NCBI GenBank assembly: GCA_963921505.1
Contig: OY997396.1
Span: forward strand, 1,806,001 to 1,870,000
DNA from: Phakellia ventilabrum
Taxonomy: Eukaryota; Porifera; Demospongiae; Axinellida; Axinellidae
Length of the DNA stretch: 64,000 nt
Direction: 5' to 3'
Both the position numbers and the translations under genes were made by a program. The notes beneath the pieces were generated by a model. It worked only from the letters and a program-made list of their open reading frames with translations, was not told the DNA's origin and searched no databases. Below, in pieces: positions 34,475 through 48,900 of this stretch (positions are counted from its first letter, which is position 1; the number at the start of each line of letters is the position of its first letter).

Positions 34475-35847
34475 ATGTTCATATACACCCAAAAGTATAT
34501 ATGGACAGTGGGCTATATACATAAAACAGCCTAGATCATATTATGTCAGAGATTTGAAGTATTACTGATAGTCCGGCATATCATATCCTCCTATATAAAC
34601 AAACTCATCATTACAAACAGCTCATTTCTAAAACCTTGATTAGTAGCACACAGGATGCATTTGCTCACAGTACAATCGCTACTCTCACCTCAGCACAAAC
34701 ACCTCCTGGCTTTGAAATGATGAAATAGCAAGATCTACAGGAGGTGGACAGACATGAATCACTGGTCACTGACTTAGAGAATGCAGTGCAAGTTGTAGAG
34801 AACTCTACACACAAACCGGCATCAAACTACACTCTGTACTAACTATCTCACGACATAGTCAGGGCTATCACATGACGTAGTCAAGACTGTCACATGACTT
34901 ATGGATAGTCTTATATAGTAGTCACATGACCTACCATTGTAGGTGTTGCCATCAACATCGACTCCACTGGCCAGAGCTGTGCCAAAGCCCGTGATATTAT
35001 CACGGGTGATAGGGGGATTCAGATTGAGTCTGCTCGCAGTTATGGTCTGTAATTAACAGAGGAGACATTTTGATTATGTTGTGCAGACACATGTACATAC
35101 ATGCATATCAACATGTACAATGTACGTACATGTACACACACACACACACACGTAGCCTCATTCCCAGCTAGCCACACAACCCCATGAAAGAGTGGCCTGG
35201 AATCCATCGTCCGTGCATGCGTAGGAGATAAATTGCAAGACAGTAACTGTATCCGTGAATGGTCTTATTAGTCACATGGCCGAGTAGTATGGAGACAGTA
35301 TACGAATATAGGAAGCGGAGGAACTAAAAACCAGACCTTCTGCTACTAAAATGGCTTTCTAACCAGTCAAGCATAGTAAAAAACATAGTTTTCTCAATCA
35401 CGGTACCTATCTTACCACGAAAGTTCTCCTGGCAGTAGCTGTGAGCTGCTTAATTTTCGATCGCAGATAAGGCCTTCTAGACTCTTCAGTGGCAAACTGG
35501 ATCAAAGTTTTGATCTACCAATCACTTTCTAGGCAAGTACCTGGCGAAAAACCATCACTGTAGGCCATAAAGCCTGCCGTCTTCAATTTTACATTTTCAT
35601 GCCATGAAAACATTACCAGGTTTGCAACCGAATGTGACGTCATTATACATAAATATAACACGATGCAGGTGCATGTACAAGCAGTGGATACCAGGCCATT
35701 CTTTCGTGTATGTGTGTGTGTGGGGGGGGGATAGCCTGGAAACTGGAAGGCTAACACATACATAGCCTGATTTCCACACTCCTTTTTTGATAAACCGCCC
35801 CAAAAGAAGCTGCTGTTTCAAGCCTGGAAATAAAGCTCTACCCACAC

Positions 35848-35890
<43 letters not shown>

Positions 35891-38800
35891 TACACACCTG
35901 CTGTGGTGTTGCCGTGAGGAGCAGGGTTGTGGAAGAGGAAGAGTGATAGATGAACACCGTTCCACCCTCTGAATCAAAGGGAGCACTAATTGCAACATCT
36001 GTAATTAAGGAAGAAGAGATATACAGCTGTTAGCAAAAGATCCTGCATGTATAATAAATCTCTCGGGTTTATCAACTGGCAGCAGTGTGTAGCCTTTGTT
36101 GGTTCTTAGTCTAGTTCCACGTATTAATTATCTATGTGGGATTTAGATCTCTGTGCCTTTACCTGACTTGAAAGAGAAGTAGAAATTGCCTGCGTAGTTT
36201 GTTTTTCATACCAGGTGCAATTTCTTACACAAAATTCTGCCTTCCACAGTCAAGCAAAAAATTTTACAATTTGTGAAACAGTCCAGTATAAAAAACACAT
36301 TAAATGGGCAATTTGTACATATGTTCCTTTCATGTCTGCATATACACACACACACACACACCATCTAAATTATCTCCACTGATATCACCAAGGTTTGCCA
36401 TAGCGTAGCCAAAACGACCAAATTCCTCCGAACCGACCAACATCCCCACCTGGTTTAGACTTCCCTGGGTAGGAGGAGAAAAAAAGAGAGAGAGATCATG
36501 GGTGCATGGGGGAGAAAGAATAGGAGGGGAGGGAGGAGGGAGGAGGGAGGAGGGAGGGGAGGAGGGAGGGAGGGAAGAGAGAGAGAGGGGAGGAGGGAGG
36601 GGATGAAGAGGGAGGGAGGGAGGGAGGAGAGGAGACAGGAAGGATGAAGAGGGAGGGAAGGAGGAGGGAGGGGAGTAGAGAGGAGGGATGAAGAGGAAGG
36701 GAGGGGAAGGATGAGGGAGGGAGGGAGAGGGAAGGAGGAAGGAGAATTGTGGTCGAGAAAGATGGAGTACACACGGTCGTGCTCTGTTACCTACATATAT
36801 AATCATTGTGGGTGTGAGCCTTTCTGAGAATTGTGAATGGGCAGAAAAAGTGTCCCAACGCAACCTGTTCTGAAGTCCCTGAGGCTACGTACATCTCACC
36901 TTTCACTCTGCCCTTACCTAGCATGCCAGTATATACCCAGCGTTGACTTCATTGCAGGTATCTTTGTGTGCTTTGCTGCTCTGATGTTTTTTGCTCCGCT
37001 CCGCAGTATAAGCCAGGCTAGGTTGTATGTAAGTGTTAAACTGTAGTACCTACCTTGAAGACCTCGTAAGACGCTGCTCTCGATGACGCTATACAAAACT
37101 GTGTTGAATACAGTGTGAAACATTGGGCTTGCCCATCGCTTCTGGCATGCTTCTGGCTGCAGCACACTTTCAACGGATACTAACCCTGTCAACGATGTCA
37201 GACTTGCACCAAACGATGTGCTACCAGCGATACTTTCTTCTAGGCTTACCCCAGTGTTGCTGTAGATGAAGACTCGGCCTGCGTCGGCATTTCGGCCATT
37301 TCTGTACATGGGAGCGCCTACTAGCAGCTCATCCAAGCTGTATGTGTGTGTGTGTGTGTTTGTATGTATGTAGACAGTACATGTGTATAATATGTGCAGT
37401 ACTTGAGATAAAACACTTAATACATTTTGTTCACATGGTGAGCTATATGTAGTATGCATGGCCACACACACACACACCCAGACACACACACAAACACGCA
37501 AATGTGCACGCACACAGACGCACACACACACACAAGCACACACACACACACACACACACACACTTACCCATCCCCATTCAGATCCAAGGCTACCAGTGAG
37601 AACCCAAAGTACTCTCCCATCTGACAGGCAAGAGGAGGAGAAAAGGCAAGAGATAAAATGATGTTAGTCTTGTACTCAGATTATTGCATAGCTTCGCTCC
37701 CAGGTCCCCGCTTTATTCAGTTGCGCGTAGTCGAAAAAAGCGGGGGGCCTGGGGACGAGGCTAATCTTTGCATTCATGGTGGAGGTAATATACATATAGA
37801 GGTCGCGGTATGAGATCTGGGTATGAGAATACAATGATGTCTGGGCATGAGACAGTGTTGGGTATGGAAATGATCACTGATGCAAAAAACAAAACAGTTG
37901 TTTTAACTGCTTGATAAGGATAATCAACATTTACAAGAATTCACAGAGGTATGGATTACGAGTTATTTTTTGTGCCGCACTTTTCATTCCTTCAGTAAAC
38001 AAACTTGTTGATTGTTACGAAATATAGAACCCCATGTAATCAACAATTTATTCCTTCCAAATCTCAGGTGGCCAAGGTACCTTCACTTGGCAGTATGATC
38101 GTGCTCAATAAAATGTAAAATTTCCAAATAAGGCTTGGTTTTCACTGAGGAGTATCAAAGCTTTCATACCAAGTAGTACTACGTAGTCAAAACAATTATT
38201 TGTTTCAGGTTAAGATAGTGATCATTTGGGACTCTACATGAATTGGTACATGTAGAGTTGCAAAATTCCCAAACTACATGTGCATGTATACTATAAATAT
38301 TCTGGCAACAGGCACAGACACGGAGGCATGGTATCAGGTGGCTACCTGTGTCCCTGCGAGGCCCTGTGAGACCACAGACAGCTGGATGTTGTTGACAACA
38401 ATGTTGACCTAGGGGTTGAGATGCATGGCAACTGTAATATAACAGCAACATGCTATTGTCTACATCTATAGACCCTTTACCATTATGATGTAATGGGGGG
38501 TAAAAGTGAGCACTAAATGGAGAAAATACATGAAAACACGTGTAAACAAGCATGTTCGTATGTTTTCAAACAAGAAAACTACATCAAAGCACGTGTTCTC
38601 ATGTATTTTCTCCAATTAGTGTTCACTTTTACCCCCCATTACATCATAACGGTAAAGGGTCTATTGAGGTTCAGCACAATACGACGCTACAAGCTCTCTA
38701 CACAACAAATAAATGAACACATCTTAAAAGATATGTGATAAAAATACATCAGAATTTACTATATGGACTATGGCAGTAGAGGAATCAAACTTTATTCAAC

Positions 38801-39850
38801 GTTTCAAAACGTTGAGAGTGATTCTTCTACCGTCATGGTCCATATACTACAGTTAGATAGGACGGTAACATGACCCTGAAGGAGCAGTACATGAGAGGTT
38901 GCAGACATGAGGTGCCAGTAGCGCACAACTCACCTGTCCAGTGTACAGGTTAAATCTTGGCACCGAAACAGCAAAGTCTGGACAAGGAGCAAGAGAGGTA
39001 CATCTAAAGTGTTGGTAAAACTTCAGCCGCTACAGTTACTGTGTGCTAGGTGAAGAGACTGAATAGACCCTTTCCAGCCATTGATGTTTCAGTAGCTATG
39101 GTACAGTTAGGCAGATATGTCTTTTGTCACGGTACAAAATAGTACCTTTGCGAAAGGGTTAAATTTATTCACGCGCTAACGTAGCATCGTTGAACATTGT
39201 TGGGGCAAGAAATCACATGACTTCCGGGTCACGCCTACTCCAACATATTCGCCAAACTGGGTAATGATACTTTTTGTATTAGATGCCCAATAGGCATGGA
39301 ATTTGCGTAGGTTTGTGGGGTCACATCTATTCCATTTAATGTCAAATTCTCCATGCCTGTTGCTCACAAAATACAAGGAATATTGTTGCCATAGCTACGA
39401 AAATCCTCTTGTAGAGATTAAAAATCGACCGAGAATTCGGCACAGGTTGCCACGATGATGATGTTTTTTACTTATAGTGAGCGAGAAAAAATGAATCTGT
39501 GCCGCCAAAAAACAATCGGCATTCTGTAACTGTTCGGTGTGTGTAATTTCATGCCAGGCACCAAGAATGAAAGCAAATTGGCATTTCTCGAAAACTATCT
39601 TTGGGGTGACACAGAACCCAGTGATTTCCGAGCGTATTGTGATACAGAAGCAAGATTAAGGATACGTTAGCTCATTCCATACCCTCTCTGTTTGTCTGGA
39701 TTAGGCGTCCTTTTGTCATGGAGTATCCCTGGTAGCCAAAGAGGTCTGTTCCATCGTTAAAGGCCTCAAAGCTGGTGGAGCCTGTCGAGCCTGTCGAGCT
39801 GCGACGAATTACGATACCTGCGTGTGTTGGGTGAGCATGTATGAGTGTGC

Positions 39851-39913
<63 letters not shown>

Positions 39914-42900
39914 TTTTTGTTGGTTTTTGTGTGTGTGTGTGTGTTTTTTGTGCGTGAGCGTGTGTGTGTGGTGTGTGTGTGCGTGTGTGAGGTGTGTGTG
40001 TATGTGTGTGTGTGTTGTGACTCCACATGTCATATTCAGACGAAGTAATGTACATAAATAGCTGGAAAAATGAAATCAATACCATTTTAAATTCTAGTCT
40101 GGAGCTCAAACTACTGCAACCCCTGCGCACAGGAGCTACCGGTATAGGAGAGCTCCTATATTATACATACATATGCTGCCACTACTGGGTATTTAATCAA
40201 TGATGGAAGCTATACAATGTACCTACACATATGTACAGTGTACAGTAGTCTAATTTTGATTGTAAATATTGCCAATATGAGCAATGGTAGATGAACTCAC
40301 AATGCTACTAAAAAGGGAAAATAATGTCGTGACTGCATTGCAATGAATTCCCAAGCACTCATTCGATCGCTGCCGTGCTTGCACCAACAGTAAACAATGA
40401 GAGATCAATAACCTGGAATGCTAAACACTACCAGCTTTGACCCAAAAGTTTACAGAGAAACATTCTCACCAAATTCCACCGAGCGACTATGAAATGTGAG
40501 CCAAATTAATCCCCTCCATATCCAGGCAGAAGTACGTGTGACAGCATTAATGGATAGCCCATTGCCTACCACTTTCAAGTCATGTGGTCGAGGCATAATC
40601 ACAAGCAGTAACTCTATATCTTCCCAGCTCTCATTTCAAAAAGAAAGCCATCTCTTGTTTCGAAGAAGTCATGCATGAAACAACCTGCTTTAATTAGGTG
40701 TATATTGGTGTAGCCTAAGGTGTAGGCTGTCCTTACAATTGTAATTGCAAGCACAATTACTCACACCACTATCAACTGATGCTGCAGCATATGTTGTGTA
40801 GCACACATGTATGTATGTATGTACGTATACATACATGTACACATTTCTAGCCTCAAGTGATCAAGATCTGCAATTCTGAGACCTATCCATTGTAAATGGT
40901 TGACAGTAGCACCACTAGAGCCTTAGCTAGCTCAACCACGTAGTTCTCACGTACCTCTCCACGTGTACACGCCTGGACTTCCCACACCAATGGCAGTGTT
41001 GCCATTGCCGTCCGCCTGAGGGTAGGGGGAAAAAACAGCGTCAACTCTATATGCATCATAGGTGGCTTCGTACCATACGGGCCTTAGCCTCATTCCCAGT
41101 TTCCATTCAACACCTTTCTTTTACCGAATCTAAGGCACTACATGCATTAATTAGACTGGAAGCCCCATGATTATAACAGACACCCTTAGGCCTGAGATGA
41201 AGACGTCCATGAAAGTTAAGGGCACTCACAGCAAGTGCAGCACTTGTTCCAGCTTGACACACTCCCACAGAAAATGTTGCACGCACTCCAACTGCAGAAA
41301 AATAACCATTACTATCATTACAGTCTCTTTAGTCTCATGACAAGACCTAGGCTAGTCACATGACCAGACCTCCAGAACTAGGCTAGTCACATGACCAGAA
41401 TTAGGCTAATCACATGACCAGATCCAGGCTAGTCACATGACCAGACCTAGGCTAGTCACGTGACCAGATCAAGGCTAGTCACATGACCAGACCTAGGCTA
41501 GTCACATGGCTAGCCACGAAACTAGAAGCATTTAGGGAAAGGAGTATGGAACTTGGATGTGATGTCTAAAGACATATTACCCACTCACGTAAAATAAGCT
41601 CTTTAGTCAGAGGCTTCTTGACAGAAACAACCATTAAAATTTTATTAGTTTGCTTTAATTTACAGGATCACTTACGGCAGCAGACAGATAAATGTTAGGT
41701 TTGAGTGATAAACAACATCTTAAAGTAAATTGCAATTGTGTACATGGGTTCTACTACTCAGTAGCTCAGTGGGTAAGAGAATCTAATAATAACCAAAAGG
41801 TCCTGGGTTCAATCCCCAGCTGGGCTCCAATTTTGTTTCTTGGAGTTTCTTCCCTTAAAGTTCGTCTGATGATTTGCACATGTAATATGTACTGGAGGCC
41901 TTCCGATGACTTCATGACACTGGAATGCAAAGTTTGTTTGCAGTAAGATTGGCTGGAGTTTGTACTGCCTAATTAGCAGTAGGTAAAACAATCGGCCACA
42001 CAACAACTAGCTAAGCTCTGAATCACAAAACACCGGCATATTTGGCACTTGACGGAAACTAGGGCAGCGCCATGTTTAAACCTTGGAATTGGTGTTTGGA
42101 GAAAAACATGCTATCAATAATGTGTGTACGTGCGGTTTTCCAGTTTGTTTGCTCGTTAAGCTCATTAGTATGTGTACTATTCCACTTGGCTGGTTCCTAG
42201 CAAACATCAGCTGTCGAGGACCTGGACCAGATGTCAAGCCAACTTTGCATGCATATAGAAAAACGTATGTACATGTGACAAACTCTATTTGAGATTCTTG
42301 TGTAGCTACTACCCTGGAGAAGGTACTTTGAAATCACGTGATAAATGCACAGAAATCTGCTTTTAATTTGTGTCCACCGATGCTCTTTCACTGGTCTATC
42401 TAGCTAGACACTTTGGGAGGGGCGTGAGAGGGTCTAGCTCGATAGACTACTCCTTCACTAGCTCGCAGGGGTAACGTATATGATGTAATGATGCCAACGG
42501 CAACCGGGCGTGTGACTGACAGTGACCCATGTGGGAGCTTGAATTAGCTATAATAACTAAAAACGACTACAATCAAAAATGGTGAACAGCAGCTAGTTTC
42601 AGCAGTTTTCGAACCACCTAATGGCCATTTTTTGATAGCGTGAAGAAGCTAATCATTAGAGACTGGCAAGTTAATTAATGGTATGCTCACAGCAGACAGG
42701 CAGGTGTGAGGTCCATTGTCACTCCATCACATGCCATGATCCCACAAGTTGAGCGATAATTCTACCAATTTCCTTTCCGGATTGAGTGCAAATCGCAGTC
42801 ACACCTCACTCAATGATCACGTGCTCCTACCTAACTAATGTGAAGGAATGGCTCATTGCCACCTCTGGGAGGTCATGCTGAAATCCTCACACGTTCAGAA

Positions 42901-45900
42901 TGAGCCATTTTCAGTATTAACATATCATTAGCACCTAGTGTATAGCGTGATTTTTCGAGGGAGAATATTTCATGAATTTCGCGGCCTTGCGACTATCCAC
43001 GGAAATATTCTCCGTGAATTTTTTAGTTATCGGCACGTGACCTATTGAGCGCAAGTGCAGGTACAAAATCGACCTTGAATGATGGCACTATACAGCGCGT
43101 GGAGTCGGCACTACCACTGCCCGATGGTTCGCTATCAATGCAGGTACCGGCTTCCAGCATTGCAGCTGCCAATAAAGCCGTGAAAGCCATACTACCGGCG
43201 ACGAGCGAGACAGGAAGGCAGGAGCGGGGGTGTACGACCACTTCACTGCACTGCCGAACAGAAGGCTCAAATTGAAAGAATCATGGATTCCAAAGTATAA
43301 CTCACACTCATGACGCCTTTGTTCTCGAAACAAACTCGAACGATCGAAGATAGCGTAGCACGTGTTAGGTAGGCGTGGCTTTGTTTTAGCGGCACTGCGA
43401 AAATTTTCCCACCAAAATTTCCATTTGGCCGTACATACCGGCGATTCGCGAAAAATTTGTCCCTCGAAAAAATCCCGCTATACGGTACATCTCAATGGGT
43501 ATAATAATTATTATGCATACAAGACACTCTCCCACACTCTAGAATATGTATTCTCGGGATTCCATTTAAACAACATTCCTGTTGCTGAATAAATTTTCAG
43601 TTGGATGATTCATCTGGAAATAACTGGCTGATATGAAATATCAACATGTGATAGTCATGCAAACTTTTTCAAAAATAAATTCATGGCAACCAACCCACCT
43701 CCATCACAGGGCTGAAATTCAGTGAAGCCCTGTAGATCTCTATCAGAGAAAAAGCACCTGCCAAAAGGATGCCTCGAATTGACGTCATTGTTTTGGAAGC
43801 TCACATATCTGTGGGCACACGCCTGTAAAAGAATAAGTGTGTGTGTGTGTGTGTGTGTGTGAATGTGCACAAGTGAGGGGAAGCATAGAGAGTCTGAAGA
43901 TTGAGAAGACAATATTTCACTAAGAGCCCACACGGGAGGGGGGGGAGGGGGGGTCCATAGAATCCAGGGGTCTACAAAATCCCTACAGTGTGGGGGGTCT
44001 ATGGAATCCCTGTAATGTGGGGGCTGGGTCCATGGAACCCCTGTAATGTGAGGGGTCCATGGAACCCTTGCAACAGATACCCATGAGATGGGGACACTCA
44101 TTAGCAATATAAGGACCACTGTGAGATATACGGACACCTGAGGTTAGCACTGCTGTTTTTGCTACTTGAGGGGTACACTCGGGGGTATAGATGGATTGCA
44201 AGTAGGCGTTGCGAGTGATGTAATCCCACTTTTTGGAGGGCAAATGTGCGAGTTCGCAGGTGGATAAGTACATAGCTGCAACTGTAAAAGACGCCCTCAG
44301 ATGTCAGTGAATCTCGGTAGGTCATGTCCTATAGTTCTCTCTGTTTCGGCTGCAATGAAAACGTGCTGTCGCCGCATTCACTTGCCCTCCGGAAGTGACA
44401 TTACGTAATTGGATACGCCCCTTGCAATCCATCTATAGCTGGTGGACGGGCTGTCCAGGCAATTTTATCCATAGGGACTTTGGCAGCTATGGAATGAAAC
44501 TACATTTCCACAGTACTTTGACTCTGTTCATCAGGATATAAGGAGAGTCAGAGTCATCAAGAAGAGAGGTCATTCCCAATGAAGATGGAGAGTCACGTAC
44601 TATCAAAAATTCCTTCCACTATTATATTGTCAAAAGGTGTGGGCTGGTACTACAAAGTGGCCAATACTTGACATACATGCCCATACATGTATTGTACAAT
44701 ACCCACACTCACATTCTACAGGTGTGTGTGTGTTGAGACAATGTACGTACATGTGGGAGTTAAGAATGTCCCAAATACAATTGGAGGCTATTGGATTAAA
44801 GTGTTTAAATAATTAAATTGTCACTACCTACACATTGCCTTGTGTGCTGGCAAGTGGTTGTGCAGCAAAAACGCTATGTGGCAACCTGTGGTTGCTAACT
44901 GGAAGTGCATTTTTCCAGAGTTAGCACTTTTGCTGTAGACTGAGGAAGATAAGACTGGCCTAATCAAGCCTATCCTTTCTACAACTGCATTCAGCTTGGA
45001 CTGATCTGTTGCTATGGGCATACATCCTGGCATGATTCATGTAAAAGAAGCACCTGACTGGTTTTCAGATACCGTAGGCATACTTTTTTTTTTCCAAACC
45101 AACATCTTCTCCGATGCATACAGCCAATTTTTTTTTTTAATTTGCGGTTCAGGGTCACACACTACATATATAGTGTACATATTTACCGCCGTAATTCACG
45201 AGTATTAAATTCCGTGGTCAGGGATTCAATCGCAAATAATATTATAGCAAAAAAATTTGTCTCTTTCTCATTAAAAAGAACGGTATCATCACCACCAATA
45301 ACTTCTTTGCCATGCAGGCAATAAAAAAATACACTTAGTTACTTCCAGTAGCTTAAATTCTGTTGTGCTCATGGCTATAGCCGTATTATAATGTGATATA
45401 GCCTTAGCACACGTGCTGAGACAAATATATAAACAAAACAAACAAGTTAACAAGCAATATGAGACACGTACAGCATTCTTAGTACTATAGTCTGGCACAC
45501 ACGAACCAAGCACCTATAGCTGGTAAAAATGATTCTGTTATGATGCTACCGTGGGACAACTGTTGCTTAGCAGCTAGACTGCAGTGATTGAAGTTTCAAC
45601 TTACAGTCATCCCATAATCGTTTGAGAACTGGTAAATTAGGCGAAGAATGCTCCAGTGAACATAGCCACTGATAGCTGATTGATAGCTGACAGCCAACTG
45701 TATTCACAGAGCTATTTGCAACAACTAATTTGTATTTGCACACAAAGAATCTGAAGGTCTTTTTTGTTCTTATTGATGAGAAGATACCAGTAGCTGTGAC
45801 AGTGTTGTGACTAGACTATCTGGCTTCTTTACAGGTCAATAACATTTCTTTGTGTTTTGGCAGCTTTCATTCCAATTCTCAGTATTGTAGCTTCATGACC

Positions 45901-48900
45901 AGAAAACAATGTACAACTGTCGAACATTCTCCCCTGGCCTGAGGCTACGGCAATGAAAACAGATGTAATATTTGCAAATTGCCTCTGGTGATATACGTTT
46001 GTGTGTAAGGCTTGAAATTTCTTCCATGGGTTATAACTTGCACTAACTAAGACACCAAGCTGAAATAAGCATTTCTTGCAGGGTAAGGACAGTTTGAAAT
46101 TGAAGACAATGGGAAGCAAATATCTCAAATACTGTTGGCAGGAGCCCATAACCTGCTGTTGGTCACATGACAACAATTGAAGGGCTCAGAACCATGTGGG
46201 CGAACCTAAAATCAAGTACTGGAAATTGTATGAGCTGCACAGAAATGGAGAAAAGGCCAAAATTTCCAAATTTAACACCTTCTGAAATTCTCAATATTTG
46301 TGGGTTAGACCGCTCTAGTTCTGAGCCCCTTCAACTGTATGGTATCTCAGTCCATTTTCAAGTGCACTGCTCCCCTCACAATAGAGCAGCTGGAGTTAGG
46401 CCAAGGTCTCCTCTTGCTACAGCCCCCCATATCCAGACCTCACACATACGTACAGCTGTGAAGAAACCTCTCTCCAGAGCAAAATGTGAAAGGCCTGAGT
46501 TTTTTTTGTTTTTTGTTTTTAGTTTTGGAGCTGTAAATTTTTCATACAGATGCTGCTGTGTTGATACAGATATGGGCTCCTTTGGACAGCTATAAGTACA
46601 TACTGTAACTGCTCCACAGCTTGTGTAAAGCTTCTATTTGCAGTTTTGACAGTGGGGTGTGATCCCTGCATACTGTCACTTGTACTTCCTACAGTCTGCT
46701 ATCTTCATAATGCAATGCCATGGGCTCCCAGGCATAAACATTGTAATTACTCCCTTCCAGTCTACTCATTTACAGTATTCCCATAACCATGGCAATTGGC
46801 AGTCCTATTTATAAGTAAAGCTTCTATTTGCAGTCATGACAGCACTAGTTCATGCTTACAAGTTTTTTCCAAGGTTGCCTTTGTCCTCAAAACTTCAAAT
46901 ACAACTTGTTTGTCCCTTTACAGAGTGAAGACTTAGAGCCAACTTCCATTGTCAACCCCCCCTGCCTTTTAGGGCTCTGCCCATAACAGTACTGCGTGGG
47001 CAGGCCCACACATGACCTGATGCTTTTCAGCTGTTGTGGACTGCCTCCATGCCATGTTTGGCGAGTGCCCCTTCAATGCAACAAAGAAAACCTGGTCCAT
47101 TTATGGAGCATTTCTGATGTGTACAGCTGACTAACAGATGGCACCTTGTCTTAACTCTTTCCCAGCCAAGTTTTAATATATCCATAAGGCTTATGTGATT
47201 TTATATGGGCTTTTTATATTAGACATTAATATAAAGTACATAGTTTTCTCTATTTTATATAGGCACATAAATGTGCCCATGGCGTGCAAAGAGTTAATTG
47301 CCTTTATTGAATGCTGTGTCAACATATAAGATCATATGTGAGTCCTGAAAATTAATCATGCATGTACATATATGTATATATGTACATTAGCTGTCAGCTC
47401 TGCCTTTTATGGGAAATAACTACAAAGCTGTTTTACTGATACTGATACTTTTGGCATTAGCAGCCTGGGCACGCCTCCTTTCCCGCCCACACTCATTTGT
47501 TCACCTTTCTACGCTTCCATGTACAGACATACACATATGGAAAAATGTAGGCTCTGTCCCAGGCCTACGCCCCAGCTTTCAGCACTTGCAATAAAAAAAA
47601 TCCACGATTTTTTTTCTTCCTACAGTGCCAAAAACAGTTGTGGAATGGAGCCTGGGATATGAGGCTAAGAAAAATGCCCCGTTCCCATGCAGTCTCCACT
47701 CCACAGCCTGTTTTATCACAGTGTACGGGGGGGGGAAGCTGTGGAATGGAAACTGGGAATGGAAACAAGCAACTACAGTGCAACGCACAAAGGAAGGCTT
47801 AGTCTAAGAGACTTATCAAGAAAGAATACACTTAATATAGCTAACCAGCTGATTCTGTTACCATAGTAACACCAATAAGCGAGCTGGGCATACAAATATG
47901 ATGTACTGACGGTGACTTACAATGAACTGGTCTCCTGTGCTAGCAAGAGAGACGCCCATAAACTGTCCACTCTTCTCCTCACGGTTTACTTCGTTGGCTG
48001 CGGGGAGGGAGGGAGGAGCGAGATAAAGTCCCACTCAGCTGTAAGTCAGGAGCCATGCTAATGGAAAGCTTTTTCCTTGGCAATCTGACCAGTCAGGCAG
48101 GGAGGTCATTACTGAATTAATTAAGAATCAAAAGATGTTTGAATACATGTAGCTTTTATTTTGTCAAAATTAGCGTAATTCATTCTTAGTCAATTGAAGT
48201 GCCAAAAAAACCCACAAGATTTGATTAGCTGAGAAGTATATACTTTATTTGGTAATAAGGTATTCATGGGGGGGGGGGGAGAGGAGGTATGTACACTTAC
48301 TCATACATTAAGTTTAGAAGGAGGAGTGACATGGGATAGGGTTTGGGTTAGGGTTAGGGCCTGAGGAGCCCTAGAAGTTACTAGATGGAAGCCACTTGGC
48401 TGACATCACAAAAAATTAGGTGGGTTTAGAAGGAGTGGGAGACGTCAGCAGTGTTGGCCAGGCTTCTGACAATCCTTCCGTCCATATAGGGTGATTAACA
48501 AGTGTCTTGTATTTCAGGAAACATACAAAACGTAGATTGGATTTATTTCCAAAGACATCCACTGATTATAATGAGGTGTTTCGTGAAGCCCGCCATGGTA
48601 TGGTTTTGGGTGGCCACATCACAAGACTGCAGGTATTACACAACATCATTCATTGGATGGGAGCTGTTATGGGAGCGACAAGGCTGGTTGGCAGGTTATC
48701 AACTTCTCAGGAGGTAAGCTTACACAAAAATAGTATGAATTTAATGAAGTATTCTGCAATTTTTAGGGGCTTAATTGGTACTCATGTGTCCTATCTACAT
48801 TGTACCAGTACTTAGTACTTCATATTTGGGAGAGAGGAGGGGGGAATTATGTGGCGTCAAATTTTAAACATAGCAGTACAACTGGCTATATCATGCTTTA

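Larger units (their letters stand above)
43823..47920 (-). other. Alpha-B intron 3 (4.1 kb)
   Basis: Minisatellite at 43945-44070, T-rich tracts near 45085-45140, a repeated block taaagcttctatttgcagt (46626, 46817) and fold-back copies at 47548-47772. The open frames 45829-46176 (minus) and 46167-46595 (plus) show no recognisable domain. Confidence 0.6.

Noticed and set aside
34187-34568. Cys/Val and His/Thr repeat open frames
   Set aside because: Same cause: (TG)n tract beside the alpha-B exon at 34191-34298.
36455-36774. Pro/Ser/Leu-rich proteins of ~100 residues
   Set aside because: Product of the purine-rich simple repeat; no domain and no splice support.
36914-37561. 215-codon minus-strand open frame
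   Set aside because: Contains the real exon 37250-37337 but reads through both flanking introns; the phases of neighbouring exons show where it is spliced.
45829-46176. 115-codon minus-strand open frame
   Set aside because: No recognisable domain, no fitting splice phase with alpha-B exons on either side; chance or unknown repeat.
46167-46595. 142-codon plus-strand open frame
   Set aside because: Low-complexity end and no motif recognised; lies in alpha-B intron 3.
48336-48360. Telomere-like GGGTTAGGGTTAGGG run
   Set aside because: Only two to three units; too short to argue for a fusion point or telomere.
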